The notes under the pieces: generated by a model
Seen by the model: the letters and a program-made list of their open reading frames with translations, nothing else
What the model was told of the DNA's origin: nothing
Database searches by the model: none
Assembly: GCA_013140995.1 (NCBI GenBank)
Contig: JABFRX010000032.1
Coordinates: 1 to 61,298, forward strand
Source of the DNA: Alphaproteobacteria bacterium
GTDB lineage: Bacteria; Pseudomonadota; Alphaproteobacteria; Micropepsales; Micropepsaceae
Direction: 5' to 3'
DNA: 61,298 nt
Shown: one piece after another, positions 1 to 7,205 of the stretch
Position numbering within the stretch: the first letter of the stretch is position 1
How the letters are laid out: every line of letters begins with the position of its first letter
Made by a program: the position numbers and the translations under genes

Positions 1-169
1 TGTCCGGAAGCTGCAGATCGAGGATGATGATGTCGTAGTCGTACAGTTTGCCGAGGTCTACGCCTTCCTCGCCAAGATCCGTGGTGTAGACGTTAAAGCC
101 TTCAGACTTGAGCATCAGTTCGATGCTCTGCGCCATCGCGCTGTCGTCCTCGATCAAGAGAACTCTCAT
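1..169 (-). CDS. ctrA: Cell-cycle response regulator CtrA, N-terminal part
   Basis: The first 56 residues of an OmpR-type receiver domain run off the left edge. The protein begins [10 protein letters not shown], with the acidic pocket at residues 8-9 and the phospho-acceptor Asp at residue 51 in the stretch [10 protein letters not shown]. Both the sequence and the Asp51 position match CtrA, the DNA-binding master regulator of the alphaproteobacterial cell cycle and flagellar genes. The DNA-binding half lies outside the window. The start is the ATG at 169. The upstream DNA carries a GANTC site and TTAA-type half-sites, as expected for CtrA/CcrM control. Confidence 0.93.
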   Translation of the reverse strand, partial: MRVLLIEDDSAMAQSIELMLKSEGFNVYTTDLGEEGVDLGKLYDYDIIILDLQLPD

Positions 170-607
170 GTGCCTCTACTCTCCCCTCGCGACCCGGGTA
201 CAACCGGGAGCCCTTGTTGGTTCATTCACCATCGAATCTAAGTGGTAATGCTTAATAAAGCTTAATCGCGAAGGCACCTTCGTAAATTCGCCAGTGAAAA
301 ATGTCAGCTGGCTGACGTATTCCGGCGACACCATCAGCTTAGGGCAACCTTAAGGGCACTTCAGCCATAATCGCCCGTGGTTTAAGTGGGCTTACTCATG
401 TGCCCTCTGATGCGTGCAAGCGGTTCCGCTTGCGGTCCGGATCGTTTGGTCTGCGGCTTCGCGCCGATTCCGGTGCGCGCAAAAGTGGTGACACAGCGGG
501 GACGCTCGCATTCAGAGCGCAGCGTGCCGGAAGGGCGGCAAGCGGCGCAGAAGTTGCAACGGCTGGTTCAACGGCCGTGCTTTAAGGAAAACAGGGGGAA
601 GGGTGTC
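170..607. promoter_or_regulatory. ctrA-fliJ divergent intergenic region
   Basis: A 438-bp gap separates the divergent ctrA and fliJ. Seen here: a GANTC site (GAATC, 234-238), a TTAA-N6-TTAA pair (252-265), a TTAG-N7-TTAA pair (339-353) resembling the CtrA box TTAA-N7-TTAA, and a perfect hairpin with 8-bp arms GCAAGCGG/CCGCTTGC around TT (416-433). An open frame continues upstream from fliJ to 386, but it has no recognisable protein similarity and I read it as non-coding. Control of ctrA by CcrM methylation and CtrA autoregulation is known in Caulobacter; for this sequence it is inferred. Confidence 0.6.
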
Positions 608-1021
608 ATGAAATCTCGCGAGGGTTTGGTCCGGCTCCACCGGTTCCGCGTCGAGGAAATTCGCAAGCGCTTGCAGTCGCTGGACGGCATGCGCGCCGAT
701 TTGGCGAAGAAAATGAGCGACTTGGAAACGATGGTCCAAGAGGAACAGCGCCGGTCGATCAACAGCGACCTGGGGCGGCTTGCGTTTCCGTCGTTTGCAC
801 GCTCGATCCAGGCGCGCCGGGAGAATATTCAGCGCACGCTGAGCGAGGTCGAGAAACAGGCGTCGACGGTAAGCGAAGAGCTGCAGAGCGCCTACCGCGA
901 CCTCAAGAAGTACGAGATCGCGGCCGAGGGCGACGCCAACCGCGACCGCGCCGAGTATGCCCGCCAGGTACAGGCGGACCTCGCCGGGATGGCGATGGAG
1001 CGTCAGGCGCTCAAAGCCTAA
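608..1021 (+). CDS. fliJ: Flagellar export protein FliJ
   Basis: A 137-residue, highly charged, almost wholly helical protein beginning MKSREGLVRLHRFRVEEIR. It matches the alphaproteobacterial FliJ pattern (MKSRxxLIRLxRFQVxEKRR), with an FAxPSFARSIQARR-like centre and an LKKYE segment near residue 105. FliJ is the coiled-coil stalk of the flagellar type III export ATPase and works with FliI and FliH in the cytoplasm. The ATG at 608 follows a purine-rich AGGGGGAAGGG ribosome site. The usual partner gene fliI is not next to it. The stop overlaps the convergent SRAP gene by a few bases. Confidence 0.85.
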   Translation: MKSREGLVRLHRFRVEEIRKRLQSLDGMRADLAKKMSDLETMVQEEQRRSINSDLGRLAFPSFARSIQARRENIQRTLSEVEKQASTVSEELQSAYRDLKKYEIAAEGDANRDRAEYARQVQADLAGMAMERQALKA

Positions 1022-1704
1022 GCCGCGCGGGGGAATAGCGACGGTTGGTACGGTCTCGCCGCCGCGGGGGCGGTGGCGTTGACCGGCCGCATTTCGAGTT
1101 CCATCGAGGCCAACGGATGCATGAGCGCGATCAGGCTTTCGAGCGAGGCGTTCGGGTTCAGCCAAGCCGCAATGCCTGCGTCGTCCAGGATCACCGGCAT
1201 GCGGTCGTGAATCAGCGAGATCATGCGGTTCGCTTCGCACGTTACGTAGGCGAAGCTTTCGCTCAGCCGGCCGGTTGGTGAGGGTGAACGGCCCCAGAGC
1301 GCTGCAATCATCAGCGGGCGGCCGTTTCTGAGCCTGAACGTGTATTCCCGCGTTTTGACGCCGGCGACGCGCTTCCACTCATAGAATTGGTCGCTCGGCA
1401 CGATGCAGCGGTGCGTGTTCAACAAGCGGCGCCAATCGACCGTTTCGACGATCGCTTCACTGCGCACACTGATTAGCGGCTGGCGTTCCGGGTCGCTGCG
1501 TCTCCATTCGGGCACCAAACCCCAGCGCATCGGCGTCAGCGCGAGCTCGCCAACGTCGCGGCGGTGGACGACCATGCGCTTGGCCGTGGGATCGCCGTCC
1601 CAGCGGCGGCGGGGGCTGATCCGCAGGGCTTCGTTGCGGCTCCATTCCTGCGCGTGCAGGCGGAGCACCTTGGCGGGGTCATTGATCTCTCTCTTGCCGA
1701 ACAT
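1018..1704 (-). CDS. SRAP-family protein (YedK/HMCES fold) lacking catalytic Cys2 and Asn
   Basis: A 228-residue SRAP (SOS response-associated peptidase, DUF159) protein. Family landmarks are visible: WGLVPEW near 61-67, FYEWKR at 107-112, an IHDRMPVIL block at 165-173, and a C-terminal P-V-N segment. Active SRAP proteins start MCGR and crosslink abasic sites through Cys2, with an Asn (N75 in E. coli YedK), a Glu and a His completing the site. Here residue 2 is Phe and the Asn position is Ser79 (ISVRSEA), while Glu109 and His166 remain. It is probably a pseudoenzyme or has a changed DNA-binding role. A perfect alphaproteobacterial LexA box lies 45 bp upstream. No upstream in-frame MCGR start exists. 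Confidence 0.85.
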   Translation of the reverse strand: MFGKREINDPAKVLRLHAQEWSRNEALRISPRRRWDGDPTAKRMVVHRRDVGELALTPMRWGLVPEWRRSDPERQPLISVRSEAIVETVDWRRLLNTHRCIVPSDQFYEWKRVAGVKTREYTFRLRNGRPLMIAALWGRSPSPTGRLSESFAYVTCEANRMISLIHDRMPVILDDAGIAAWLNPNASLESLIALMHPLASMELEMRPVNATAPAAARPYQPSLFPRAA

Positions 1705-1748
1705 TTTTTTGCCACTCGCGTTTCGTCATTCGTGCCTCGGATGTGTAT

Positions 1749-1763
1749 GTTCACTATTTGTTC
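1749..1763 (-). promoter_or_regulatory. LexA (SOS) box upstream of the SRAP gene
   Basis: The 15-mer GTTCACTATTTGTTC is an exact GTTC-N7-GTTC direct repeat, the LexA operator of Alphaproteobacteria. It sits 45-59 bp upstream of the SRAP start codon at 1704 and 92 bp upstream of the divergent exported-protein gene at 1855. Its position relative to the minus-strand gene and the known SOS link of the SRAP family suggest it controls that gene; the divergent gene could also respond. Confidence 0.75.
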
Positions 1764-1854
1764 ACGCAAGTCAAGCATCCCGGTTGTATGACGTTGCGGC
1801 GCCGCTTCCCGCCCTCTTAGGGTTCGCGTCCATTTGGGCACGAAGGGGATCGCG

Positions 1855-2832
1855 ATGGGTTGGCGGCGTTGGGTGGCGGCGGTGTTCGTGGCGGTGTTTT
1901 CGCTCAACGGCGTCGCCGGAGCGGCTGAGAACTGGATCGAGCTTCGCGACGGCGTGAAGGCGCGGTTCCTGACCGCGCTCAAGAGTACCGATCCCGGCCA
2001 ACCCAAGGCGCTGATGGTAATGTTTGTGCTCAGCAATCCAGCCCTTGTTGCCGATCAGAGCAAGGTCATCGAGATCGCGGATCAGCTGTTCGGTCGCGTG
2101 GTGCTCGTTGCTGCGGAGGAGAAAGAGTACGCGCGTGCGATTGTGAACTTGCTGAAGTCCGAGAAAAAGGTTGGTGCGGAAACGGTGCAGGTGTTCGAGG
2201 ACTTTATGTATGTGCGCGGCGGTAACGGCGTTTGGTTGCGCCAGGCCGGCCTTGAGCCCTGGAAGGTCGCGCAAGATCCGAATTGGATGCCGCCGCAGCC
2301 GGAGACAGTGCAGCTTTCGACCGGCCCCGTTTACGTCGACTATATCGGCGAGGTTTTTGCGCCCGCCGGCGTCACCAAAGCGCTCGGGGTCGAGTTGCAC
2401 TCGGCGACGGCCGTCACGAACATTCCGGCCAAGTACACCGAGATCAAAGAGGTTTGGAGCCGGCTCGACCACGCGAAGCTGGCGCAAGCAGGCTTCGACT
2501 TCGTTCATATCGAAAATTACGGCGAGCCGCTGCGCGGCAAGTTCCATGTGCGTAAGCGCGTTTACCTCGACATCAGGCGTCAGCCGGATGGCACGTGGCC
2601 GGTGCTGCCGGACACGGCGCCGTTCAAAGACGGGAAGGAACCGCTCGTCGCCGGGGTGGGGCTGCAGTTCGAAGACGATGCCACGCGCTTTGCCGCGCGC
2701 GCCGTTTCGTCGATCGTGCCCGTTAGCAACCGCAGCGATAACGTCGCGGGCGTCACCCAGGGTATCGCCGTCAGTTCGCGGCGCTTGCTGACCGCGCCTT
2801 CGGCGATGGAGTTCTTGACGCCCAAGCAATGA
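1855..2832 (+). CDS. Exported protein of unknown function
   Basis: A 325-residue protein with a clear signal peptide: MGWRRW, then a hydrophobic stretch, then GVAGAAEN with a likely cleavage after the AGA box near residue 24. The mature part is soluble, with mixed alpha/beta character and no cysteine cluster or repeat, and I recognise no family. The ATG at 1855 is preceded by AAGGGGAT. An in-frame TTG at 1834 is less likely because it would place charged residues before the signal peptide. It stands alone between the SOS-box intergenic DNA and an amino-acid permease. Confidence 0.7.
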   Translation: MGWRRWVAAVFVAVFSLNGVAGAAENWIELRDGVKARFLTALKSTDPGQPKALMVMFVLSNPALVADQSKVIEIADQLFGRVVLVAAEEKEYARAIVNLLKSEKKVGAETVQVFEDFMYVRGGNGVWLRQAGLEPWKVAQDPNWMPPQPETVQLSTGPVYVDYIGEVFAPAGVTKALGVELHSATAVTNIPAKYTEIKEVWSRLDHAKLAQAGFDFVHIENYGEPLRGKFHVRKRVYLDIRRQPDGTWPVLPDTAPFKDGKEPLVAGVGLQFEDDATRFAARAVSSIVPVSNRSDNVAGVTQGIAVSSRRLLTAPSAMEFLTPKQ

Positions 2833-2880
2833 GGCGTTTGCGGTTCGGCTTGGCCGTGGCAGACTTCTTTCAACTGCGAT

Positions 2881-2901
2881 GCGCCGCCGAGTGAGCGGCG
2901 C
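2881..2901. repeat. Small inverted repeat before the permease gene
   Basis: Seven-base arms GCGCCGC/GCGGCGC surround a 7-nt loop in the 103-bp gap between the exported protein and the permease. No T-run follows, so it is not a clear terminator. It may act as an attenuator, or be incidental in GC-rich DNA. Confidence 0.35.
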
Positions 2902-2935
2902 TCCGTTAACATTTGAACGCGAGGACTTGCGCGAC

Positions 2936-4393
2936 ATGGCCGTAGAGCAAAAAGCCGGAGCGGATGCGATCACAGGTGAGGGCGTTGAGCTCAAGCGCGT
3001 CCTCGGACCTTGGCAGCTGATCGCGGTCGGGATCGGCGCGATCATCGGCGCTGGTATCTTCGTCATCACAGGGACGGCAGCTGCGCAGTATGCGGGCCCC
3101 GCGATTGTGATCTCGTTCGTGATCGCCGGCGTCGGGTGCGTGTTCGCGGGGCTCTGCTACGCCGAGCTTGCTGCGATGATCCCATTTTCGGGCAGCGCTT
3201 ACACCTACGCCTATGCCGCGTTCGGTCGGTTTGCTGCGTGGATCATCGGCTGGGACTTGGTGCTCGAGTACGGGATGGCGGCGGCCAGCGTCTCGGTTGG
3301 CTGGTCGGGCTATTTCTCGGCGTTTATGACCAGCATCGGATTGCCGCTGCCTGCGGCCTTGTCGTCGGCGCCGATCACGATCAAAGAAGGTCTTTTTGTC
3401 ACCACGGGCGCGATCATCAATCTGCCGGCGGTCGCCATCATCGGATTTCTGACAGCGCTTTTGATTGTCGGCATTCGAACCTCGGCTACCGTGAACGGTC
3501 TTATGGTTCTGCTGAAAGTCGGCATTGTCGTTCTCGTGATTTTGTTCGGTCTGCCGTTGATTCAGATGGCGAACCTCGTGCCCTTCATCCCGGAGAACAC
3601 GGGCACGGTTGGCGAGTACGGCTGGTCGGGAGTCTTGCGCGCGGCCGGCGTGATCTTCTTTGCCTATATCGGCTTTGACGCCGTGTCGGTGGCGGCGCAA
3701 GAAGCGAAGAACCCGCAGCGCGATATGCCGATCGGCATTTTAGGGTCGCTCGCCATCTGCACCGTGCTCTACATCTTGATGTCGCTAACCATGGTCGGCT
3801 TGACGCCGTACTCGACGCTGAACGTCGCCAATCCGGTGTCGGTTGCGGTCGGGGCGACCGGCGACCAGCTCGCTTGGCTGTTGCCGCTCGTCAATTTGGG
3901 GGCCATCGCCGGTCTTTCGACCGTTATTCTGATCTCGCTCTACGGTCAGAGCCGCATCTTCTATTCGATGTCGCGCGACGGGCTGTTGCCGTGGTTCGAC
4001 AAGGTCAGTCCGACGTTCGGCACGCCGGTTCGGGGTACGCTGATCATTGGTGCGTTCTCGGCGCTGTTCGGCGGCCTGTTTCCGCTCGATATTTTGGGTG
4101 AACTCGTTTCGATCGGGACATTGCTCGCGTTTATTCTGGTCTGCATCGGCGTCGTCGTGTTGCGCTATACGAAGCCGAACGTGCACCGGCCGTTCAAGAC
4201 GCCGTTTTCGCCGATCGTTCCGATTCTGGGCGTCATCGTTTGCGGTTTGATGATGGCATTGCTGCCTGCCGATACGTGGATCCGTCTCGGCGTCTGGTTC
4301 ATCCTTGGCCTCGTGATCTATGCGCTCTATGGCGTCAGACACGCGCGTAAGCCCACGTGGATGATCGGCGACGCGTTGCCTCCGGCGAAGTAG
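2936..4393 (+). CDS. APC-family amino acid permease (cationic amino acid transporter type)
   Basis: A 485-residue integral membrane protein with about 12-13 hydrophobic segments. The N-terminal consensus is typical of the APC superfamily: LGPWQLIAVGIGAIIGAGIFV (TM1 with the glycine-rich substrate loop), followed by FAGLCYAELAAMIPFSGSAYTYAY. The conserved FFAYIGFDAVS block (TM6) and SRIFYSMSRDGLLP are also present, as in the YfnA/YhdG/CAT subgroup. It should import amino acids by proton symport or exchange; the substrate cannot be read from sequence. The ATG at 2936 follows GAGGA. It converges on the next gene with no spacer. Confidence 0.9.
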   Translation: MAVEQKAGADAITGEGVELKRVLGPWQLIAVGIGAIIGAGIFVITGTAAAQYAGPAIVISFVIAGVGCVFAGLCYAELAAMIPFSGSAYTYAYAAFGRFAAWIIGWDLVLEYGMAAASVSVGWSGYFSAFMTSIGLPLPAALSSAPITIKEGLFVTTGAIINLPAVAIIGFLTALLIVGIRTSATVNGLMVLLKVGIVVLVILFGLPLIQMANLVPFIPENTGTVGEYGWSGVLRAAGVIFFAYIGFDAVSVAAQEAKNPQRDMPIGILGSLAICTVLYILMSLTMVGLTPYSTLNVANPVSVAVGATGDQLAWLLPLVNLGAIAGLSTVILISLYGQSRIFYSMSRDGLLPWFDKVSPTFGTPVRGTLIIGAFSALFGGLFPLDILGELVSIGTLLAFILVCIGVVVLRYTKPNVHRPFKTPFSPIVPILGVIVCGLMMALLPADTWIRLGVWFILGLVIYALYGVRHARKPTWMIGDALPPAK

Positions 4394-4882
4394 CTATTTC
4401 GCGGCGGCTTTTTGACCTGCGGGTTGCGCCGCTTTCTTTCGCGGCGCGACTTTGAGTGCGTGGGCGACGTTGGCGGCCATCTTGTCGGCCATGTAACCCA
4501 GGTCGTTGATCGCGCCGTCATACGTGCCGCGCCAGACCGGGTGGCGGCTGTTGGCGAGTCTGAGGGCGATGACCAGGCGCGGGCCGAACTTGCGCACTGT
4601 GCCTTCGACGGACAGCGCCGAGCCGCCGTCGCCCATGTGCGGTTCAAGGCGTTGGAACCCTTTCAGGCGCGCTGTCAGTTCGCGCGCGATGGTCGTGCCC
4701 AGATAGAGATGGTTCGGGTCAGGCCTCAGTTCCTTCAGCGGTTTGATCGTCAGGCGCAGCGGGCCTTCGACCGGAATCGGCTGCGGCCGGGTGCGCATCA
4801 ACTGGCGCACCACGAAGGCCAGGATCAGCGCCACCGCTCCTAAGCCTGCCAAAATCCACAATTGCTCGTCAGCAGGCGGCAT
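4394..4882 (-). CDS. Membrane-anchored TolB-N-like domain protein
   Basis: A 162-residue protein with one N-terminal membrane segment (about residues 9-28), a linker, one domain (about 40-145) and a basic Lys/Ala-rich tail. The domain resembles the TolB-like N-terminal domain attached to many cyclases and TPR proteins. It has a strand pair, a segment reading YLGTTIARELTARLKGFQRL, then LSVEGTVRKFGPRLVIALRL and a WRGTYDG end, matching the 'LxGSVRRxGxRVRITxQL... WAxxYDR' pattern. Here it stands alone without a catalytic partner. Assignment is by pattern memory only; the function is unknown. It is convergent with the permease. Confidence 0.55.
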   Translation of the reverse strand: MPPADEQLWILAGLGAVALILAFVVRQLMRTRPQPIPVEGPLRLTIKPLKELRPDPNHLYLGTTIARELTARLKGFQRLEPHMGDGGSALSVEGTVRKFGPRLVIALRLANSRHPVWRGTYDGAINDLGYMADKMAANVAHALKVAPRKKAAQPAGQKAAAK

Positions 4883-4998
4883 GTTCTCTCAAACGCGATG
4901 CAGCGATTTTGGCGCGCTTTGGAGCGCACGCGCTAATATCGCGAACCGGACTCAATCCAAGCGCCCCGCGTTTCACTTGTCCAGAAGGAAGGTTGCCC

Positions 4999-5418
4999 AT
5001 GTCGTTCGGCGAGAGCATAGCGCCCGTAATCGGCCGTTGCATGTTGGCGGCGCTGTTCATTCTGGCGGGTGTCGGCAAGCTGCAAAACTGGGACGAGACG
5101 GCGGCGGCCATGACGGCGCACGGCGTTTCCGCGGCGGGGCCGTTGCTGGCACTTTCGGTCGTGATCGAAATCGGCGCCGGACTGGCGCTCGTCGCCGGGT
5201 TTCGCACGCGGTTGATGGCGCTGGTGCTGTTTCTTTTCACGCTCGCCGTCAGTTTCGTGATGCACGATTTCTGGGCGATCGCCGATAACGCAGAACTTGC
5301 GCGCACGGAGATGCAACTCTTCGCCAAGAACATGGCGATAGCTGGGGGGCTGTTGCTGCTTGTCGGGATGGGTGCCGGCCGGCTGTCGTTCGACGGCTGG
5401 CGCGGCGAGGAAGAGTAG
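4999..5418 (+). CDS. DoxX family membrane protein
   Basis: A 139-residue protein with four predicted membrane helices. It has the DoxX hallmarks: GRCMLAALFILAGVGKL near the start, an ALSVVIEIGAGLALVAGF second helix, FxMHDFWAI in the third, and F-AKNMAIAGGLLLLV in the fourth. DoxX/YphA proteins are inner-membrane proteins linked to thiol or quinone redox homeostasis; the precise role here is not evident. The ATG at 4999 has an AGAAGGAAGG ribosome site. An earlier in-frame start at 4909 lacks one. Confidence 0.85.
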   Translation: MSFGESIAPVIGRCMLAALFILAGVGKLQNWDETAAAMTAHGVSAAGPLLALSVVIEIGAGLALVAGFRTRLMALVLFLFTLAVSFVMHDFWAIADNAELARTEMQLFAKNMAIAGGLLLLVGMGAGRLSFDGWRGEEE

Positions 5419-5421
5419 GTG

Positions 5422-5748
5422 CTATTCCAACACGCTGGGCCGCATCATGTCTTGGCGCGTTAGGCTGAAGACGATGATGAGGAACGAGTAAGCGACGTAT
5501 TCCGCCGCGAGCGATATCGGCTCAAGCTTCGGGATCATCGCCTGAATTTGTGCCGGCAGCGTGTCCATCGTCGCGCCGGTCAGCACCAGAATTCCGACGT
5601 GATGGATGACGACTGCGATCGCCGCCAGAATGAAGCCCGGCAACACGCGGTTCGTGAAAACGCAAAGCACCAAGCTGAGCGGGAGCGCGAGAATGACCCA
5701 ATCCAGCGTGAAGACGTGGATCACGAGATCGACGAACTGCTTTTCCAT
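5422..5748 (-). CDS. Small integral membrane protein, unknown function
   Basis: About 108 residues with three or four hydrophobic segments (roughly 14-33, 36-58 and 81-97) joined by short loops, ending RQDMMRPSVLE. I recognise no family. ATG at 5748 is preferred over the in-frame TTG at 5763 because a GGTGGGA ribosome site precedes it. It converges on doxX with a 3-bp gap and lies downstream of another small membrane protein on the same strand. Confidence 0.55.
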   Translation of the reverse strand: MEKQFVDLVIHVFTLDWVILALPLSLVLCVFTNRVLPGFILAAIAVVIHHVGILVLTGATMDTLPAQIQAMIPKLEPISLAAEYVAYSFLIIVFSLTRQDMMRPSVLE

Positions 5749-5879
5749 TTTCGTTCCCACCAAAGCCCAAGCGGCGTTCTCGCGCCTGCCCAGTCAATCC
5801 CCCAGATATTGTCACAAACTTCGTCCGGCGGCGCGCCCCAAATTGCCCCGCCGGTCGCGTCAGGTTAGGCGCCTTCGAG

Positions 5880-6254
5880 CTAGTGCCCGCCGGAGCCCAC
5901 CGAATTCTTGATGGTATGAACGACCGTAATCACGATGGCAAACGCCAGGAAGAAAACCGTGAGGTCGCCGACCGACATGACCTTCAGATCGTTCCAAGCG
6001 GTTGTCGGCAGAGCCACCGGATTCGCCCCTTGGGTGATCGAGTAGCCGAGTTTTACCAAGCCGTAGAGAACGAGCGAGCCGACCGTGACCTGAACGATCC
6101 GCCCCCAGTTGCCGAGCTGCATGCCCGCCGCCACGACCACAACCAACATGATCAACAGCGATATCGTGTCCGCCCCGCCGAAGACGCGCGAAACGATTGC
6201 CAGCATCTCGTTCAAGATGCCCATAATTCCGTCCATAAGTCCGCCGGTTTCCAT
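5880..6254 (-). CDS. Small membrane protein, unknown function
   Basis: A 124-residue protein with three hydrophobic helices (about 31-46, 54-68 and 96-113), starting METGGLMDGIMGILNEM and ending HTIKNSVGSGGH. It has no cysteines or catalytic-looking motif, and I cannot name a family. It lies 130 bp upstream of the preceding minus-strand membrane protein. The following 269-bp gap ends at the sciP terminator. Three in-frame ATGs at the start (residues 1, 7 and 11) leave the true N-terminus open. Confidence 0.6.
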   Translation of the reverse strand: METGGLMDGIMGILNEMLAIVSRVFGGADTISLLIMLVVVVAAGMQLGNWGRIVQVTVGSLVLYGLVKLGYSITQGANPVALPTTAWNDLKVMSVGDLTVFFLAFAIVITVVHTIKNSVGSGGH

Positions 6255-6452
6255 TGCCTCAACCCTCCCCAGAGTTTGTTGGGGTCGAGACTACCGGATT
6301 TCCCGCAGGGCGCGAGATCCTGTGGTTTCGGAACGCTAGACTTGTGGCCGGCGTGCCACGGTGTTTTTGGCGGGATTCACCGCATGCAGGTTGGTTACCA
6401 GCACCGCGGGCGTTCGCGAGCGCGGCATGGCGTACCAAACGAAGCCCGAAAA

Positions 6453-6494
6453 AGACTAGGGCCGGACGTGTGAGGAGCGCTCACGTCCGGCCCT
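6453..6494 (-). terminator. Rho-independent terminator of sciP
   Basis: Read on the minus strand, a perfect 13-bp stem (AGGGCCGGACGTG with its complement, 11-nt loop, 6458-6494) is followed by AGTCTTTTTC. It lies 30 bp past the sciP stop. Stem length, GC content and the trailing T-run fit an intrinsic terminator. Confidence 0.85.
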
Positions 6495-6523
6495 GAAACC
6501 TTTGTCGTTTGTCCGTCTACGGA

Positions 6524-6799
6524 CTAGTTGCGGTACTGCTGGACGCGCGTGGTGCGCAGGCCGGCGAGACCGTACTTGTCGATCGCGCGCTGCCAGGCCA
6601 GGAATTCTTCGACCGTCAGCGTGTACCGGTTGCACGCCTCTTCCAGGCTCAAGAGACCACCGCGCACAGCGGCGACCACTTCGGCCTTGCGGCGAATAAC
6701 CCACCGCTTCGTGTTCGGCGGCGGCAGATCTGCAATCGTCAGCGGGCTACCATCCGGCCCGATGACGTAGGTAACACGGCCTTGCCGTTCTTCACTCAT
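6524..6799 (-). CDS. sciP: CtrA inhibitor protein SciP
   Basis: A 91-residue protein of the DUF1153/SciP family. It contains the highly conserved core SPLTIADLPPPNTKRWVIRR (residues about 16-35), then KAEVVAAVRGGLLSLEEAC (helix-turn-helix start), and ends GLAGLRTTRVQQYRN. In Caulobacter SciP binds CtrA at promoters in G1 and blocks transcription of its targets. ATG 6799 gives the canonical length. An in-frame ATG at 6823 would add eight residues and is also preceded by a G-rich stretch. A strong terminator follows the gene. ctrA lies 6.6 kb away. Confidence 0.93.
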   Translation of the reverse strand: MSEERQGRVTYVIGPDGSPLTIADLPPPNTKRWVIRRKAEVVAAVRGGLLSLEEACNRYTLTVEEFLAWQRAIDKYGLAGLRTTRVQQYRN

Positions 6800-7205
6800 C
6801 ACAATACGCGCTCCCGTACTCATTACACCCCATTGCGGCAAACACTACGCCGGAGCCGCTTAAAACCACGTTTTTGAGCGTGGTTACGCGAGCCTTGTGC
6901 CAAACGACGCAACTCCCGTGCCAGACGCAAGGAAGCGTTTAGAGGTGTAAACGTCCGCGCTAATCCGGCCCTTCATTCGTGCGCGTTCTGGGGTGCCGCC
7001 GTTATGAGTTCGGATGCGATTCAGTAAGGTCCGTGAACAGTTCCTGTTTGGAACGTTTGTTAGGGACAAGCGGCCCGTGTTCTCGCGCAAAATATATTTT
7101 GTCACCAATCCCTGAAAACCTAGGCGGAATGGGCGTGCCTTCAAGGGGGCAGCGGCGTTCCGGCAGGTTGCTTGGGAGGCCGCCCTGCCTATATTTCGCG
7201 GCCCC
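6800..7205. promoter_or_regulatory. sciP-mnmA divergent intergenic region
   Basis: A 406-bp gap between divergent genes. It contains a hairpin with 7-bp arms AACCACG/CGTGGTT and an 8-nt loop (6864-6885), about 65 bp upstream of the sciP start, a GTTTA/TAAAC pair near 6938-6953, and one GANTC site (GATTC, 7018-7022). No open frame looks coding. The hairpin lacks a clean T-run in either direction, so an operator or leader structure for sciP is more likely than a terminator. Confidence 0.45.

Noticed and set aside
386-607. Upstream extension of the fliJ frame
   Set aside because: Real FliJ proteins begin MKSRxxL; the extension has no family similarity, lies in promoter DNA with a hairpin, and the best ribosome site precedes ATG 608.
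1771-3069. 432-codon minus-strand frame over the exported protein and permease
   Set aside because: Shadow of two plus-strand genes; no domain or start site.
6255-6457. Gene in the gap between the small membrane protein and the sciP terminator
   Set aside because: Only fragmentary frames; nothing recognisable apart from the terminator at its edge.
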